Part shown: positions 34,576-43,470 of the stretch, in pieces | Numbering within the stretch: the first letter of the stretch is position 1 | Layout: each line of letters begins with the position of its first letter | Assembly: GCA_902465605.1 (NCBI GenBank) | Contig: CABQNT010000004.1 | Location: 166,025-230,024, forward strand | Reading direction: 5' to 3' | Source: Prevotella sp902465605 | Lineage (GTDB): Bacteria > Bacteroidota > Bacteroidia > Bacteroidales > Bacteroidaceae | DNA: 64,000 nt | Made by a program: the position numbers and the translations under genes | The notes under the pieces: model-generated | Told to the model about the DNA's origin: nothing | What the model saw: the letters and a program-made list of their open reading frames with translations, nothing else | The model's database searches: none

Positions 34576-35259
34576 ATGCGTCAAGGTCTGCTCTCTATAT
34601 TATTGCTCGTGGTCGCTGTGCAAACGCAGGCACAAGACGACGTGGAATATCGTATGGAGGTGGGGGCCGGAGCGGGCTTGGTGTCCTATCTGGGCGACTT
34701 CAATGGTAGCGTTGTGAAGAACATGCAGCCCATGGGTTCGCTTGTGTGGCGATGGGTACTCAACCCACGAATGGCCGTAAGAGCCAAGGGTAGCTATGGC
34801 AAGCTCAAAGGCTCGTCGGCCGATGTGCAGACTTATTACCCTGACATGCAGGCCAAACCTTACCAGTTTAATCATTCGTTGGGTGACCTGGGCGTTACCT
34901 TCGAATATAATTTTTGGCCCTATGGCACGGGCAGAGACTATCGGGGAGCCAAACGGCTCACCCCTTTCATCTTCGGAGGAGTGGGAGGTACGTATGTTTC
35001 GGGTGGACCGAAAGATGTGTGGACCGCCCATGTACCTTTGGGACTGGGTGTGAAATACAAGCTTGGCGACCGTGTAAATTTAGGTTTGGAGTGGGCGGCG
35101 AACTTCTCGTTGAGCGACAAACTCGACGGTGTGGTTGATCCCTATCTCGTCAAAAGCAGCGGACTGTTCAAGAACACCGATGGCTATTCGGCACTGCTGG
35201 TGACGCTTACTTACAGTTTCCGAGCCAAGTGTCGAACGTGTCATAATGATGCTGAATAA
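34576..35259 (+). CDS. porG: PorG-like outer-membrane beta-barrel protein (DUF6089)
   Basis: 227 residues with signal peptide (ending VQTQAQDD). The N terminus YRMEVGAGAGLVSYLGDFNG and YNFWPYGTGRDYRGAKRLTPFIFGG fit the DUF6089/PorG barrel family. In Porphyromonas gingivalis PorG belongs to the type IX secretion system and lies directly before uppS, bamA and ompH genes, the same order as here. Whether type IX secretion exists in this organism cannot be told from the window. The last residues CRTCHN resemble a CxxCH haem motif but are likely chance. Confidence 0.8.
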   Translation: MRQGLLSILLLVVAVQTQAQDDVEYRMEVGAGAGLVSYLGDFNGSVVKNMQPMGSLVWRWVLNPRMAVRAKGSYGKLKGSSADVQTYYPDMQAKPYQFNHSLGDLGVTFEYNFWPYGTGRDYRGAKRLTPFIFGGVGGTYVSGGPKDVWTAHVPLGLGVKYKLGDRVNLGLEWAANFSLSDKLDGVVDPYLVKSSGLFKNTDGYSALLVTLTYSFRAKCRTCHNDAE

Positions 35260-35281
35260 CAGAATGACTACAAAAACAACG

Positions 35282-36043
35282 ATGAATAACGAACTGGACA
35301 TGAAACGTATCCCGACACATGTCGCCATCATCATGGATGGTAATGGGCGTTGGGCAGCTGAACGCGGTAAGGAACGCAGCTTCGGACACCAGGCAGGTGT
35401 GGAGACAGTGCGCCGAATCACGTCAGAATGTGTCCGGTTGGGCGTTAAGTACCTCACGCTGTACACCTTCTCTACAGAGAATTGGAATAGGCCGGAAGAT
35501 GAGGTGTCGGCCCTCATGGGCTTGGTGTTGAGCTCGTTGGAGGACGAAATCTTTATGAAGAACAATGTCCGCTTTCGAGTTATTGGTGACATCAAGCGTT
35601 TGCCGGAAAGTGTGAGAACAAAACTTCGTGAGACGGAGGAGCATACCGCTGCCAACACAACCATGACCATGGTGGTGGCTCTGAGCTATTCGGCACGGTG
35701 GGAAATGACCCATGCCCTGCAAAATATCGTGGCGGATGTGCAGGCAGGACGTGTTCATGCAGGCAACGTTGATGAGGAATTGGTGGGTCAAAATCTGGAA
35801 ACAGCTTTCATGCCCGACCCCGATTTGCTCATCAGGACGGGTGGAGAATTGCGGGTTTCCAACTTTCTGTTGTGGCAAATAGCTTATTCTGAATTGTATT
35901 TCTGCGATACCTATTGGCCCGACTTCAACGAGACAGACCTGCACCGGGCCATCATTGACTTTCAAAGTAGGCAGCGACGGTTTGGAAAGACGGAGAGTCA
36001 GATAGAAGACCAGATAAAGATTGATAATAATTCAACAAGATGA
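35282..36043 (+). CDS. uppS: Undecaprenyl diphosphate synthase
   Basis: About 253 residues. PTHVAIIMDGNGRWA (catalytic Asp), SFGHQAGVE, YTFSTENWNRP and DLLIRTGGELRVSNFLLW identify a cis-prenyltransferase that makes the C55 lipid carrier for peptidoglycan and surface polysaccharides. Several ATGs are possible (35246, 35264, 35282, 35300); 35282 gives the usual short lead before the conserved core, while 35246 would overlap porG. The stop overlaps the bamA start by 4 bp. Confidence 0.95.
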   Translation: MNNELDMKRIPTHVAIIMDGNGRWAAERGKERSFGHQAGVETVRRITSECVRLGVKYLTLYTFSTENWNRPEDEVSALMGLVLSSLEDEIFMKNNVRFRVIGDIKRLPESVRTKLRETEEHTAANTTMTMVVALSYSARWEMTHALQNIVADVQAGRVHAGNVDEELVGQNLETAFMPDPDLLIRTGGELRVSNFLLWQIAYSELYFCDTYWPDFNETDLHRAIIDFQSRQRRFGKTESQIEDQIKIDNNSTR

Positions 36044-38655
36044 ATCATATATATAAGGTGTTGATGGTAGCGACGGCAATCACCTGTGGGGTGACCGTTC
36101 ATGCACAAGATAAGATAATACATCCTGACATCAATTACGCAGGGACGCCCCGAACGGTAGTTATTGGGGGCATCGCCGTGTCTGGTGTGCAGGGGTATGA
36201 AGACTATATGCTGTCGGGTATCTCCGGCTTATCGGTAGGACAGACCATCACGGTGCCTGGTAATGACATTACAGATGCCGTGAAGCGCTATTGGAAGCAT
36301 GGCTTGTTTTCCGACGTTTCGATATCGGCCGACTCTATTGTAGGTAACAAGATTTATCTGAACATCTATCTGCAAACGCTGCCACGCGTGTCTGAAATCA
36401 ATTATATCGGACTGAAAAAGTCGGAACGCGAAGCCATGGAAACGAAGTTGGGATTGCTCAAAGGGGGACAGGTAACACCTAATACCATCAGTAGAGCGAA
36501 GTTCCTGGCCAAGAAATACTTTGATGACAAGGGGTTCAACAATGCCGACATTGACATTATGCAGCGGGATGACGTGTCCAACAAGAACAGCGTAATCCTG
36601 GATGTCATCGTGGATAAGAAGGCAAAGATGCGCGTTCGGCACATCGAGATTGTTGGCAACAAGGCTCTCAGCGACAAGAAAATCAAGGGTTCCCTGTTCA
36701 CCAAGGGCGCTTTTAAGAAGATTCATGAGTCGGGAAAGTTTGGCAATATCTTCAAATCAAAGAAGTATACGCCCGAAAGATGGAAGGAAGATAAGCGCAA
36801 TCTCATCAAAAAATACAATGAATACGGGTTCCGTGATGCTGTGATTCTTGAAGACAGCGTGTGGAATGTGGATGACAAACACGTCAACATCCTGGTAAAA
36901 GTGGATGAAGGAACCAAGTATTACCTCCGCAATATCACGTGGGTGGGCAACACGGTGTACGCTACTGACTATCTGAATGCTTTGTTGGGCATGAAGAAAG
37001 GGGATGTGTATAATCAGACATTGATGTCTAAGCGTCTGACTGAAGATGATGATGCCGTGGGTAATAAGTATTGGAACAATGGTTATTTGTTCTACAATTT
37101 GCAGCCAACGGAAGTGAACATCGTGGGCGACTCCATTGACCTGGAGATGCGTATCACCGAGAATCAGCAGGCAAGACTCAATCATGTGCGCATTAATGGT
37201 AACGACCGACTGTACGAAAATGTGGTGCGTCGCGAGTTAAAGACAAAGCCGGGCGATCTCTTCTCCAAAGAGGCACTCATGCGATCGGCACGTGAGCTGG
37301 CATCCATGGGACACTTTGACCCGGAAAAGGTGAATCCAGATGTGAAGCCAGACCCAGAGAATGGAACGGTGGACATCAACTGGAACCTTGAACAAAAGAG
37401 CAATGACCAGATAGAATTCTCACTCGGTTGGGGACAAAATGGTTTGATTGGACGTGTGGGGTTGAAGCTGAATAACTTCTCTATCCGCAACCTTTTCAAC
37501 AAGAACAGTGAGCGACGAGGCATCTTGCCCATTGGAGATGGTGAGGTGTTGTCATTGGGTGTGCAGACCAACGGCCGTTTTTATCAGTCGTACAACATGA
37601 ACTATTCTACCAATTGGTTTGGAGGTAAGCGACCTACCCAATTCTCTGTCGGTGCTTATTATTCAAAGTCAACGGATGTGTCCACCAATTTTTACAACAG
37701 CTCATGGCGCAACAATTACATGAATTACATGTATGGGTACGGAAGCTATGCTTACAATAATTACGAAAACTACCTCGACCCTGACACCTACATCAAGATG
37801 TTTGGAGCCAGTCTGGGTTGGGGTAAGCGGCTGAGGTGGCCTGACGACTACTTCATGTTGTCGGTACAGCTTGCCTATACACGCTATATGTTGAAAAACT
37901 GGAAGTACTTCTTGATGACGACCGGTAATGCCAACAACTTGAACTTGAACATCTCTATCAACCGTACCTCAACGGACAACCAGCTGTACCCACGTCGTGG
38001 ATCGGAGTTCACGGCATCGGTTTCGCTCACGCCACCATGGTCTAAGTGGGACAAGAAAGACTATGAGAACTTGGCACTGAACCGCCAATCAAGTACTTTC
38101 CTGGCAGAACAACAGGAAAAATACAGATGGGTGGAGTATCATAAGTGGAAATTTAAGGCCAAGACGTATACGGCTTTGTCAGGCGGACAGAAATGTTTTG
38201 TCTTGATGACGCGTGTGGAATTAGGACTCTTGGGCAGCTATAATCGTTTTAAGAAATCACCCTTTGAGACCTATTATGTCGGTGGTGACGGCATGAGTGG
38301 CTATTCTACCGGCTATGCGGAGGAAACCATTGGACTTCGTGGTTATGAAAATGGCTCGCTGACGCCTTACGGATACGAGGGTTATGCCTATGACCGTATG
38401 TCGCTGGAGCTTCGTTATCCATTCCTCTTAGGTAACACCACCATCTATGGACTGGGCTTCCTTGAGGCCGGAAACGCTTGGGATGACACCCGAAAGTTCA
38501 ACCCCTTCGACATGAAACGCAGTGCCGGACTTGGCGTACGCATCTTCCTTCCCATGGTTGGCTTGATGGGTATCGATTGGGCTTACGGCTTTGATAAAGT
38601 GTTTGGAAAGAAAGGTGGTAGCCAATTCCACTTCATTCTCGGTCAAGAATTTTAA
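36040..38655 (+). CDS. bamA: Outer-membrane protein assembly factor BamA
   Basis: 871 residues with signal peptide (ending GVTVHAQDK). Five POTRA-type units cover about 25-430, for example HIEIVGNKALSDKKIKG and RVNGNDRLYENVVRREL-like segments. The Omp85 barrel follows, ending FDKVFGKKGGSQFHFILGQEF with C-terminal Phe. It contains the loop-6 motif region SLELRYPFLLG. BamA folds and inserts outer-membrane barrels. It is translationally coupled to uppS and followed by three Skp-like chaperone genes. Confidence 0.96.
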   Translation: MNHIYKVLMVATAITCGVTVHAQDKIIHPDINYAGTPRTVVIGGIAVSGVQGYEDYMLSGISGLSVGQTITVPGNDITDAVKRYWKHGLFSDVSISADSIVGNKIYLNIYLQTLPRVSEINYIGLKKSEREAMETKLGLLKGGQVTPNTISRAKFLAKKYFDDKGFNNADIDIMQRDDVSNKNSVILDVIVDKKAKMRVRHIEIVGNKALSDKKIKGSLFTKGAFKKIHESGKFGNIFKSKKYTPERWKEDKRNLIKKYNEYGFRDAVILEDSVWNVDDKHVNILVKVDEGTKYYLRNITWVGNTVYATDYLNALLGMKKGDVYNQTLMSKRLTEDDDAVGNKYWNNGYLFYNLQPTEVNIVGDSIDLEMRITENQQARLNHVRINGNDRLYENVVRRELKTKPGDLFSKEALMRSARELASMGHFDPEKVNPDVKPDPENGTVDINWNLEQKSNDQIEFSLGWGQNGLIGRVGLKLNNFSIRNLFNKNSERRGILPIGDGEVLSLGVQTNGRFYQSYNMNYSTNWFGGKRPTQFSVGAYYSKSTDVSTNFYNSSWRNNYMNYMYGYGSYAYNNYENYLDPDTYIKMFGASLGWGKRLRWPDDYFMLSVQLAYTRYMLKNWKYFLMTTGNANNLNLNISINRTSTDNQLYPRRGSEFTASVSLTPPWSKWDKKDYENLALNRQSSTFLAEQQEKYRWVEYHKWKFKAKTYTALSGGQKCFVLMTRVELGLLGSYNRFKKSPFETYYVGGDGMSGYSTGYAEETIGLRGYENGSLTPYGYEGYAYDRMSLELRYPFLLGNTTIYGLGFLEAGNAWDDTRKFNPFDMKRSAGLGVRIFLPMVGLMGIDWAYGFDKVFGKKGGSQFHFILGQEF

Positions 38656-38760
38656 GGAAGTTAAAACAGTTTTGCCAGTGGTTAAATACTCTTTAATAGC
38701 TAAACGAAAGGACATTACACAACGTCCATCTAATAATACAACTATAATAAAGGAGAGCTG

Positions 38761-39273
38761 ATGAAGAAAATAATATTGATGAGCTTGATGTTGATGGCGA
38801 CATTAGGTATCGGTGCGCAAAAATTCGCACTGGTTGACATGGAGTATGTGTTGAAGAATATCCCCGCATACGAACGTGCCAATGAACAATTGAACCAGGT
38901 AAGCAAGAAATGGCAAGCTGAGGTAGAAGCCCTGAATACGGAAGCTACCACGATGTATAAGAACTATCAAAACGAGGTAGTGTTTCTCTCGCAAGAGCAA
39001 AAGAAGGCTCGGCAGGAGCAAATCATGAAGAAGGAGAAGGCTGCCAGCGAGCTGAAACGCAAGTATTTCGGGCCAGAAGGCGAACTATTTAAAAAGCGTG
39101 AGAGCCTGATGAGCCCCATCCAAGAAGAGATATATAACGCCGTAAGGGATATATCCGAATTGCGTGGATACTCATTGGTCGTTGATCGTGCGTCCAATTC
39201 GGGCATCATCTTCGGCTCACCCAAGATAGACATCAGCAACGAAGTGTTGCAGAAACTGGGTTATTCGAATTAA
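38761..39273 (+). CDS. OmpH/Skp-family periplasmic chaperone (first of three)
   Basis: 170 residues with signal peptide (ending GIGAQ). FALVDMEYVLKNIPAYERANEQLNQ, a Lys/Glu-rich coiled coil of about 70 residues, and a final LVVDRASNSGIIFGSPKIDIS segment fit Skp/OmpH. These trimers hold unfolded outer-membrane proteins for delivery to BamA, encoded just upstream. Confidence 0.92.
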   Translation: MKKIILMSLMLMATLGIGAQKFALVDMEYVLKNIPAYERANEQLNQVSKKWQAEVEALNTEATTMYKNYQNEVVFLSQEQKKARQEQIMKKEKAASELKRKYFGPEGELFKKRESLMSPIQEEIYNAVRDISELRGYSLVVDRASNSGIIFGSPKIDISNEVLQKLGYSN

Positions 39274-39301
39274 TAATTAATCAAATAAAGAACAAAAGAA
39301 A

Positions 39302-39802
39302 ATGAAAAAGCTTATTTTAATGTTGATGCTTTTTGCACCAATGTCGATGTTTGCACAAAAGTTTGGTCATCTGAACTCACAGCAGGTAATGAACGACATG
39401 CCTGAATTTGTGAAGGCACGCGGTGAGATTGAAGCCACTGCCAAGCAGTATGAGAATGATTTGAAGGCCATGCAAGACGAATTGCAGCGCAAGGCTGAGG
39501 AATATGAGAAGACAAAGTCGACCATGAATGCCACGAAGCAAAAGGAGACAGAGGATGAGTTAATGAAGCTGAATGAGAAGATTCGCACGGCCTACAACGA
39601 CAACTCACAGGCTTTGCAGAAGGCTCAACAAGAGAAAATGCAGCCTATCACGGCTAAGTTGGTCAATGCCATTCAGGCCGTAGGTAAGGCTGGAAACTAT
39701 GTTTACATCATGGACATCACATCTGGCATCCCTTACATCAGTCAAACGCTGAGCGAAGATGTCACTGCAAAGGTAAAGGCTGAGTTGGCCAAGACAAAGT
39801 AA
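39302..39802 (+). CDS. OmpH/Skp-family periplasmic chaperone (second of three)
   Basis: 166 residues with signal peptide (ending SMFAQKF). FGHLNSQQVMNDMPEFVKA opens the mature protein, the coiled coil is Lys/Glu/Gln-rich, and YVYIMDITSGIPYISQTLSEDV closes it. It lies 28 bp after the first copy and clearly differs from it in sequence, so it is an old paralogue. Confidence 0.92.
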   Translation: MKKLILMLMLFAPMSMFAQKFGHLNSQQVMNDMPEFVKARGEIEATAKQYENDLKAMQDELQRKAEEYEKTKSTMNATKQKETEDELMKLNEKIRTAYNDNSQALQKAQQEKMQPITAKLVNAIQAVGKAGNYVYIMDITSGIPYISQTLSEDVTAKVKAELAKTK

Positions 39803-39897
39803 TTTGAAGTGTTCCAACTCGCTTCCTAAGGTTCATTAACATTGAAAGAACCAATTGATGGGAAGCGTCAACTTGGAGAAAACTTACAATTAAACAG

Positions 39898-39968
39898 AAA
39901 AGGAGTTGGCAGACAAGGGCTGATGTGCAAGACACAGACAATTGTTTGCTAACTCTTTTCAGCTTTTT
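39898..39968 (+). terminator. Long hairpin with T-run between the second and third skp genes
   Basis: The arm 39898-39916 pairs with 39942-39959 over about 18 bp, with one bulged G and two G-T wobbles. A run CTTTTTT follows at 39963-39969. It could end the bamA-skp-skp transcript or reduce expression of the third skp and murI. Confidence 0.6.
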
Positions 39969-40069
39969 TCATACGGCAAATGGCCATTACTTGTGACGGA
40001 ATGCCGCATGAAAGAATCAAGAAGAGGAGGGAAACACAGCCCTCCGATAATAACAACATAAATCATAGG

Positions 40070-40594
40070 ATGATGAAAAAGCAACTCTTATTTCTATTTT
40101 TGTTGATGATGCCCTTCGTGGCACAGGCCCAACAAATGCTGCCGAAGTTTGGTTATTTCAACTTAAGCACTTTGATGAAAGCCGTTCCAGAGTATGCTGC
40201 GGCTCAGAAAAACATTGCTGAGCTGCGCGTAAAGTATGAGGCTGAAACCAAAAGGTCGGAGGATGAGTTCAATAAGAAATATGAAGAATTTCTCGATGGT
40301 CAACGTGATTTCGCACCAACCATTATGCAGAAACGCCAAGCCGAACTGCAAGATATGATGGAAAAGAACATCGCTTTCAAGAAAGAAGCACAACGGTTGC
40401 TGGCACAAGCCGAACAAGATGCCATGGCACCTGTCAAGGGAAAAGTGCTTGATGCCGTACGGAAGTTGGGGCAGCAGCGTGGTTATGCCTTCATACTGAA
40501 TGCCGATGGCGACGCAGTGCCCTACATAGACATGGCTTACGGCGACAACCTCAATGACGCAGTGCTGAGCCTCTTGGCACAAGGAGGCAAGTAA
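40070..40594 (+). CDS. OmpH/Skp-family periplasmic chaperone (third of three)
   Basis: About 174 residues. The start at 40070 (MMKKQLLFLFLLMMPFVAQAQQ) gives a signal peptide; an upstream ATG at 39980 adds a charged, non-secretory lead and was rejected. FGYFNLSTLMKAVPEYAAAQ, a charged coiled coil and YAFILNADGDAVPYIDMAYG fit Skp. It is separated from the second copy by a terminator-like hairpin and lies 16 bp before murI. Confidence 0.9.
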   Translation: MMKKQLLFLFLLMMPFVAQAQQMLPKFGYFNLSTLMKAVPEYAAAQKNIAELRVKYEAETKRSEDEFNKKYEEFLDGQRDFAPTIMQKRQAELQDMMEKNIAFKKEAQRLLAQAEQDAMAPVKGKVLDAVRKLGQQRGYAFILNADGDAVPYIDMAYGDNLNDAVLSLLAQGGK

Positions 40595-40610
40595 TCACGG
40601 CAGACACCCT

Positions 40611-41450
40611 ATGACTCAACTGCCTCAAACGCCAGGCCCCATCGGGGTGTTCGACTCCGGTTATGGCGGACTGACCATTCTTCATGGCATCCGTCAGTTG
40701 CTGCCCGAATACGATTATGTGTACCTGGGCGACAATGCCCGTGCGCCTTATGGAACGCGTTCGTTCGATGTGGTGTACGAATTTACACGGCAAGCCGTAA
40801 TCAAACTTTTCGAAATGGGGTGCCATCTCGTCATCTTGGGGTGCAACACCGCATCTGCCAAGGCGCTGAGAACCATCCAGCAGCATGATTTACCCTCGCT
40901 CGATTCCAACAGAAGGGTGCTAGGCGTGATTCGTCCAACGGCCGAAGTCATTGGCAGTCTCACCAAGAATCGGCATGTAGGTCTGCTGGCTACCGAAGGA
41001 ACGGTGAAAAGTGGGAGCTATCAACTCGAGATAAAAAAGTTTTTTCCCGATATACAAGTCTCAGGAATTGCCTGTCCTTTCTGGGTACCATTGGTTGAAT
41101 ACAACGAGGCAGACAGTCCGGGAGCCGACTATTTTGTCAAGAAGCGACTGGATGCGTTGGCACGAAAAGACCCCCAGATCGATACGATTATTTTGGGCTG
41201 TACGCACTATCCGCTGCTCATGCCCAAGATAGAGAAGTACAAACGCCCTGGCGTTCGCATCGTCGCGCAAGGCGAATATGTGGCCAACAGCTTGAAAGAC
41301 TATCTGAAACGCCACCCCGAAATGAACGTAAAGTGTACAAAAACAGGCACTTGCCGATATTTTACTACCGAAAACCCCATGCGTTTTCAGGAGCAAGCCC
41401 AAGTGTTTTTACATGAAAAAATACAGGTAAATCATGTTGATTTAGCTTGA
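40611..41450 (+). CDS. murI: Glutamate racemase
   Basis: 279 residues. GPIGVFDSGYGGLTIL, the first catalytic Cys in LVILGCNTASAKAL and the second in IILGCTHYPLLMPKI are all present. It makes D-glutamate for peptidoglycan in the cytoplasm. It is last in the cell-envelope cluster and its link to bamA and skp is common in Bacteroidales. Confidence 0.97.
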   Translation: MTQLPQTPGPIGVFDSGYGGLTILHGIRQLLPEYDYVYLGDNARAPYGTRSFDVVYEFTRQAVIKLFEMGCHLVILGCNTASAKALRTIQQHDLPSLDSNRRVLGVIRPTAEVIGSLTKNRHVGLLATEGTVKSGSYQLEIKKFFPDIQVSGIACPFWVPLVEYNEADSPGADYFVKKRLDALARKDPQIDTIILGCTHYPLLMPKIEKYKRPGVRIVAQGEYVANSLKDYLKRHPEMNVKCTKTGTCRYFTTENPMRFQEQAQVFLHEKIQVNHVDLA

Positions 41451-42160
41451 TTTTTCTAGGGTTGTTTCCATGAATCTACCCGAGATGATGAGCTGTTTGC
41501 TCGGTTCATCTCCTCCTATATGAAGGAAAATCAAATTCTTCACATCCATGGTTGTCGCATCCTTTTTGGGATGTGGCGTTGTTTTTGCGCAGCATGTAGG
41601 TACATGGGCTCATGCTGCTTCGTACGAGTAAGCCTTGCAAGTGGCTGGATGAGGAATAGTCAAAAGTCCTTCTTTCTGTCCTGAAAAATGACAATAAAAT
41701 GGCTTCTGAAAATTCCTAAAATAGAAAAGACGACGGGACAAATGTTGCGGTTTTATGATTTTGAAAGTCAAGAAAAACAAGGTTTTGGACAAAAAATATG
41801 GCGATATCCTCGTTTTTTGCGCCCTTTTGGACGCCAATTCACATGGGTTTGTGGTGCAAATACGTTGAGTTTGGGCCTCAAACTCAATGCTTTAATACCT
41901 CTAAATGTCATCTTTATAAGTTTAATAGTATCTATTTCCGTGTAACGTAATGTGTATCTGCAAGTTATGAAACTTGTTCATAATTCACGTATTTGCACCC
42001 AATAGGTTGGTTGGTTGTAAATAATGCAAGGAGAAAGGGGGTGTTGTTAAAAGAAATGACAATGTGAGTTTGTCTGCGTTCGACGTGTTCTATATAGGTA
42101 TAAACGAGGTGTATGCTCGCTACTTTCGCATGCGTTGCTGAGAGATACGCCAAAGAATAG
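41451..42160. repeat. Gene-free gap with repeat modules and a hairpin
   Basis: No gene is supported; the open frame at 41688-41945 looks repeat-derived. TTGAGTTTG (41865-41873) pairs perfectly with CAAACTCAA (41879-41887) around a 5-nt loop. The second arm is the same CAAACTCAATG module as at 32579 and 61771. No promoter with both elements was found. Confidence 0.5.
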
Positions 42161-42169
42161 GTACCTATC

Positions 42170-42223
42170 GGTAAAAGAAAAAATCCATAGACCCATGATA
42201 ACAAGTAGTCATGGGTCTATGGA
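42170..42223 (-). terminator. Intrinsic terminator of the flavodiiron gene
   Basis: A perfect 15-bp stem: arms 42184-42198 and 42209-42223 (core CCATAGACCCATGA/TCATGGGTCTATGG), loop 10 nt. On the minus strand it is followed by TTTTTTCTTTTACC. It lies 15 bp after the stop codon. Confidence 0.92.
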
Positions 42224-42238
42224 AATGGACTGAAAACG

Positions 42239-43432
42239 CTATTTTCGGTCGGCTTTTAGGCGCTCAGCCATGGCCTTTCCCAGTTCTTCGCACTGGCTGC
42301 GTACGTCTTTTGACATGGCTTGTTTCATTTCTACGGGCGTTCCCACAGGCTCAAATTTGAGCTTGTTGTCTACCCATTCGGCAATGGTGGGTACGGACTT
42401 GCTGGCCCATCCATAGCTGCCAAACCATCCGATGTAATGGTTCTTGATGTCGTGGTTGGCTATTTCAGATAGTAGTTCGGACATCTCGTGGTACAAACCG
42501 TTGTTGTATGTTGGCGCTCCCACAATCAATCCGCGGTAACGGAAGATGTCACGGAGGATGTAAGAGTGGTGCGTCTTCGAGATGTTGTACATGCAAATGT
42601 TCTTGATGCCGGCCTGACTGGCAGCTCTTGCGATGGTTTCAGCCATGCGTTCGGTGTTGCCATACATGGTTCCGTAGCAGATGACGATGCCCTCATCGGT
42701 TTCATATTTGGACATTTGGTCATAGAGGTCTACTACTTTCTCTGCCTTCTCGTGCCATACAGGACCATGGGTAGGGCAAATGAAATCAATCTGTTGATCG
42801 GCCAACTTCTTCAAGGCGTTCTGCACGGGTACGCCATATTTTCCTACGATGTTACTGTAGTAACGCACCATCTCCAACCAAGCCCAGCTGGTGTCTATCT
42901 CTTCGTCCAGGATACCACCATTCAATGCGCCGAAACATCCAAAGCCATCGCCCGAGAACAGCATGTGGTCAGTCTCGTCGAGCGTCATCATTGTTTCGGG
43001 CCAGTGTACCATGGGCGTCATGAAGAACTTCAACTTGTGATGACCAAGGTCTATCACTTCGCCATGTTTCACTTCAATCGTTTGGTCTTTGATGCCGTAG
43101 AATCCGGCCATCAGGTCAAACGTTTTCTTGTTACCGATGACTTTGATGTCGGGATAGTACTTCTTCAACAGTCCCAAAGAGCCGCTGTGGTCGGGTTCCA
43201 TGTGGTTCACTACGAGATAATCGATGGGTCGGTCGCCCAGCACCTCATGCAGGTTTTCGATGAATTGCGTGAAGAAATCCACTTGAACAGCGTCGATGAG
43301 GCACACTTTTTCGTCGTCTATCAGGTACGAATTGTATGAAACACCCGCTGGCAGAGGCCACAAGCCTTCAAACAAAGACTTGTTGCGGTCGTTCACACCT
43401 ACATAATAGACTTTATTCTTGAGTTCTATCAT
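42239..43432 (-). CDS. fprA: FprA-family A-type flavoprotein (flavodiiron protein)
   Basis: 397 residues. The metallo-beta-lactamase-like domain has the di-iron ligands in NHMEPDHSGS, PMVHWPETMM, LFSGDGFGCFG and CPTHGPVWH. The flavodoxin domain from about 250 has VICYGTMYGNTERMAE and VGAPTYNNGLYHEM. These cytoplasmic enzymes reduce oxygen to water or nitric oxide to nitrous oxide and protect anaerobes. Which gas is used is not clear. A single gene with its own terminator. Confidence 0.95.
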   Translation of the reverse strand: MIELKNKVYYVGVNDRNKSLFEGLWPLPAGVSYNSYLIDDEKVCLIDAVQVDFFTQFIENLHEVLGDRPIDYLVVNHMEPDHSGSLGLLKKYYPDIKVIGNKKTFDLMAGFYGIKDQTIEVKHGEVIDLGHHKLKFFMTPMVHWPETMMTLDETDHMLFSGDGFGCFGALNGGILDEEIDTSWAWLEMVRYYSNIVGKYGVPVQNALKKLADQQIDFICPTHGPVWHEKAEKVVDLYDQMSKYETDEGIVICYGTMYGNTERMAETIARAASQAGIKNICMYNISKTHHSYILRDIFRYRGLIVGAPTYNNGLYHEMSELLSEIANHDIKNHYIGWFGSYGWASKSVPTIAEWVDNKLKFEPVGTPVEMKQAMSKDVRSQCEELGKAMAERLKADRK

Positions 43433-43470
43433 ATTTGAATTTATTATGTGATTAATGAGGTAAAATCTGC

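Noticed and set aside
35230..35256. CxxCH haem motif at the end of PorG-like protein
   Set aside because: A single CRTCHN at the extreme C terminus of a barrel protein is more likely chance than a cytochrome site.
41688..41945. Open frame of 85 codons in the gap after murI
   Set aside because: It crosses the hairpin module at 41865-41887 and has no family features.
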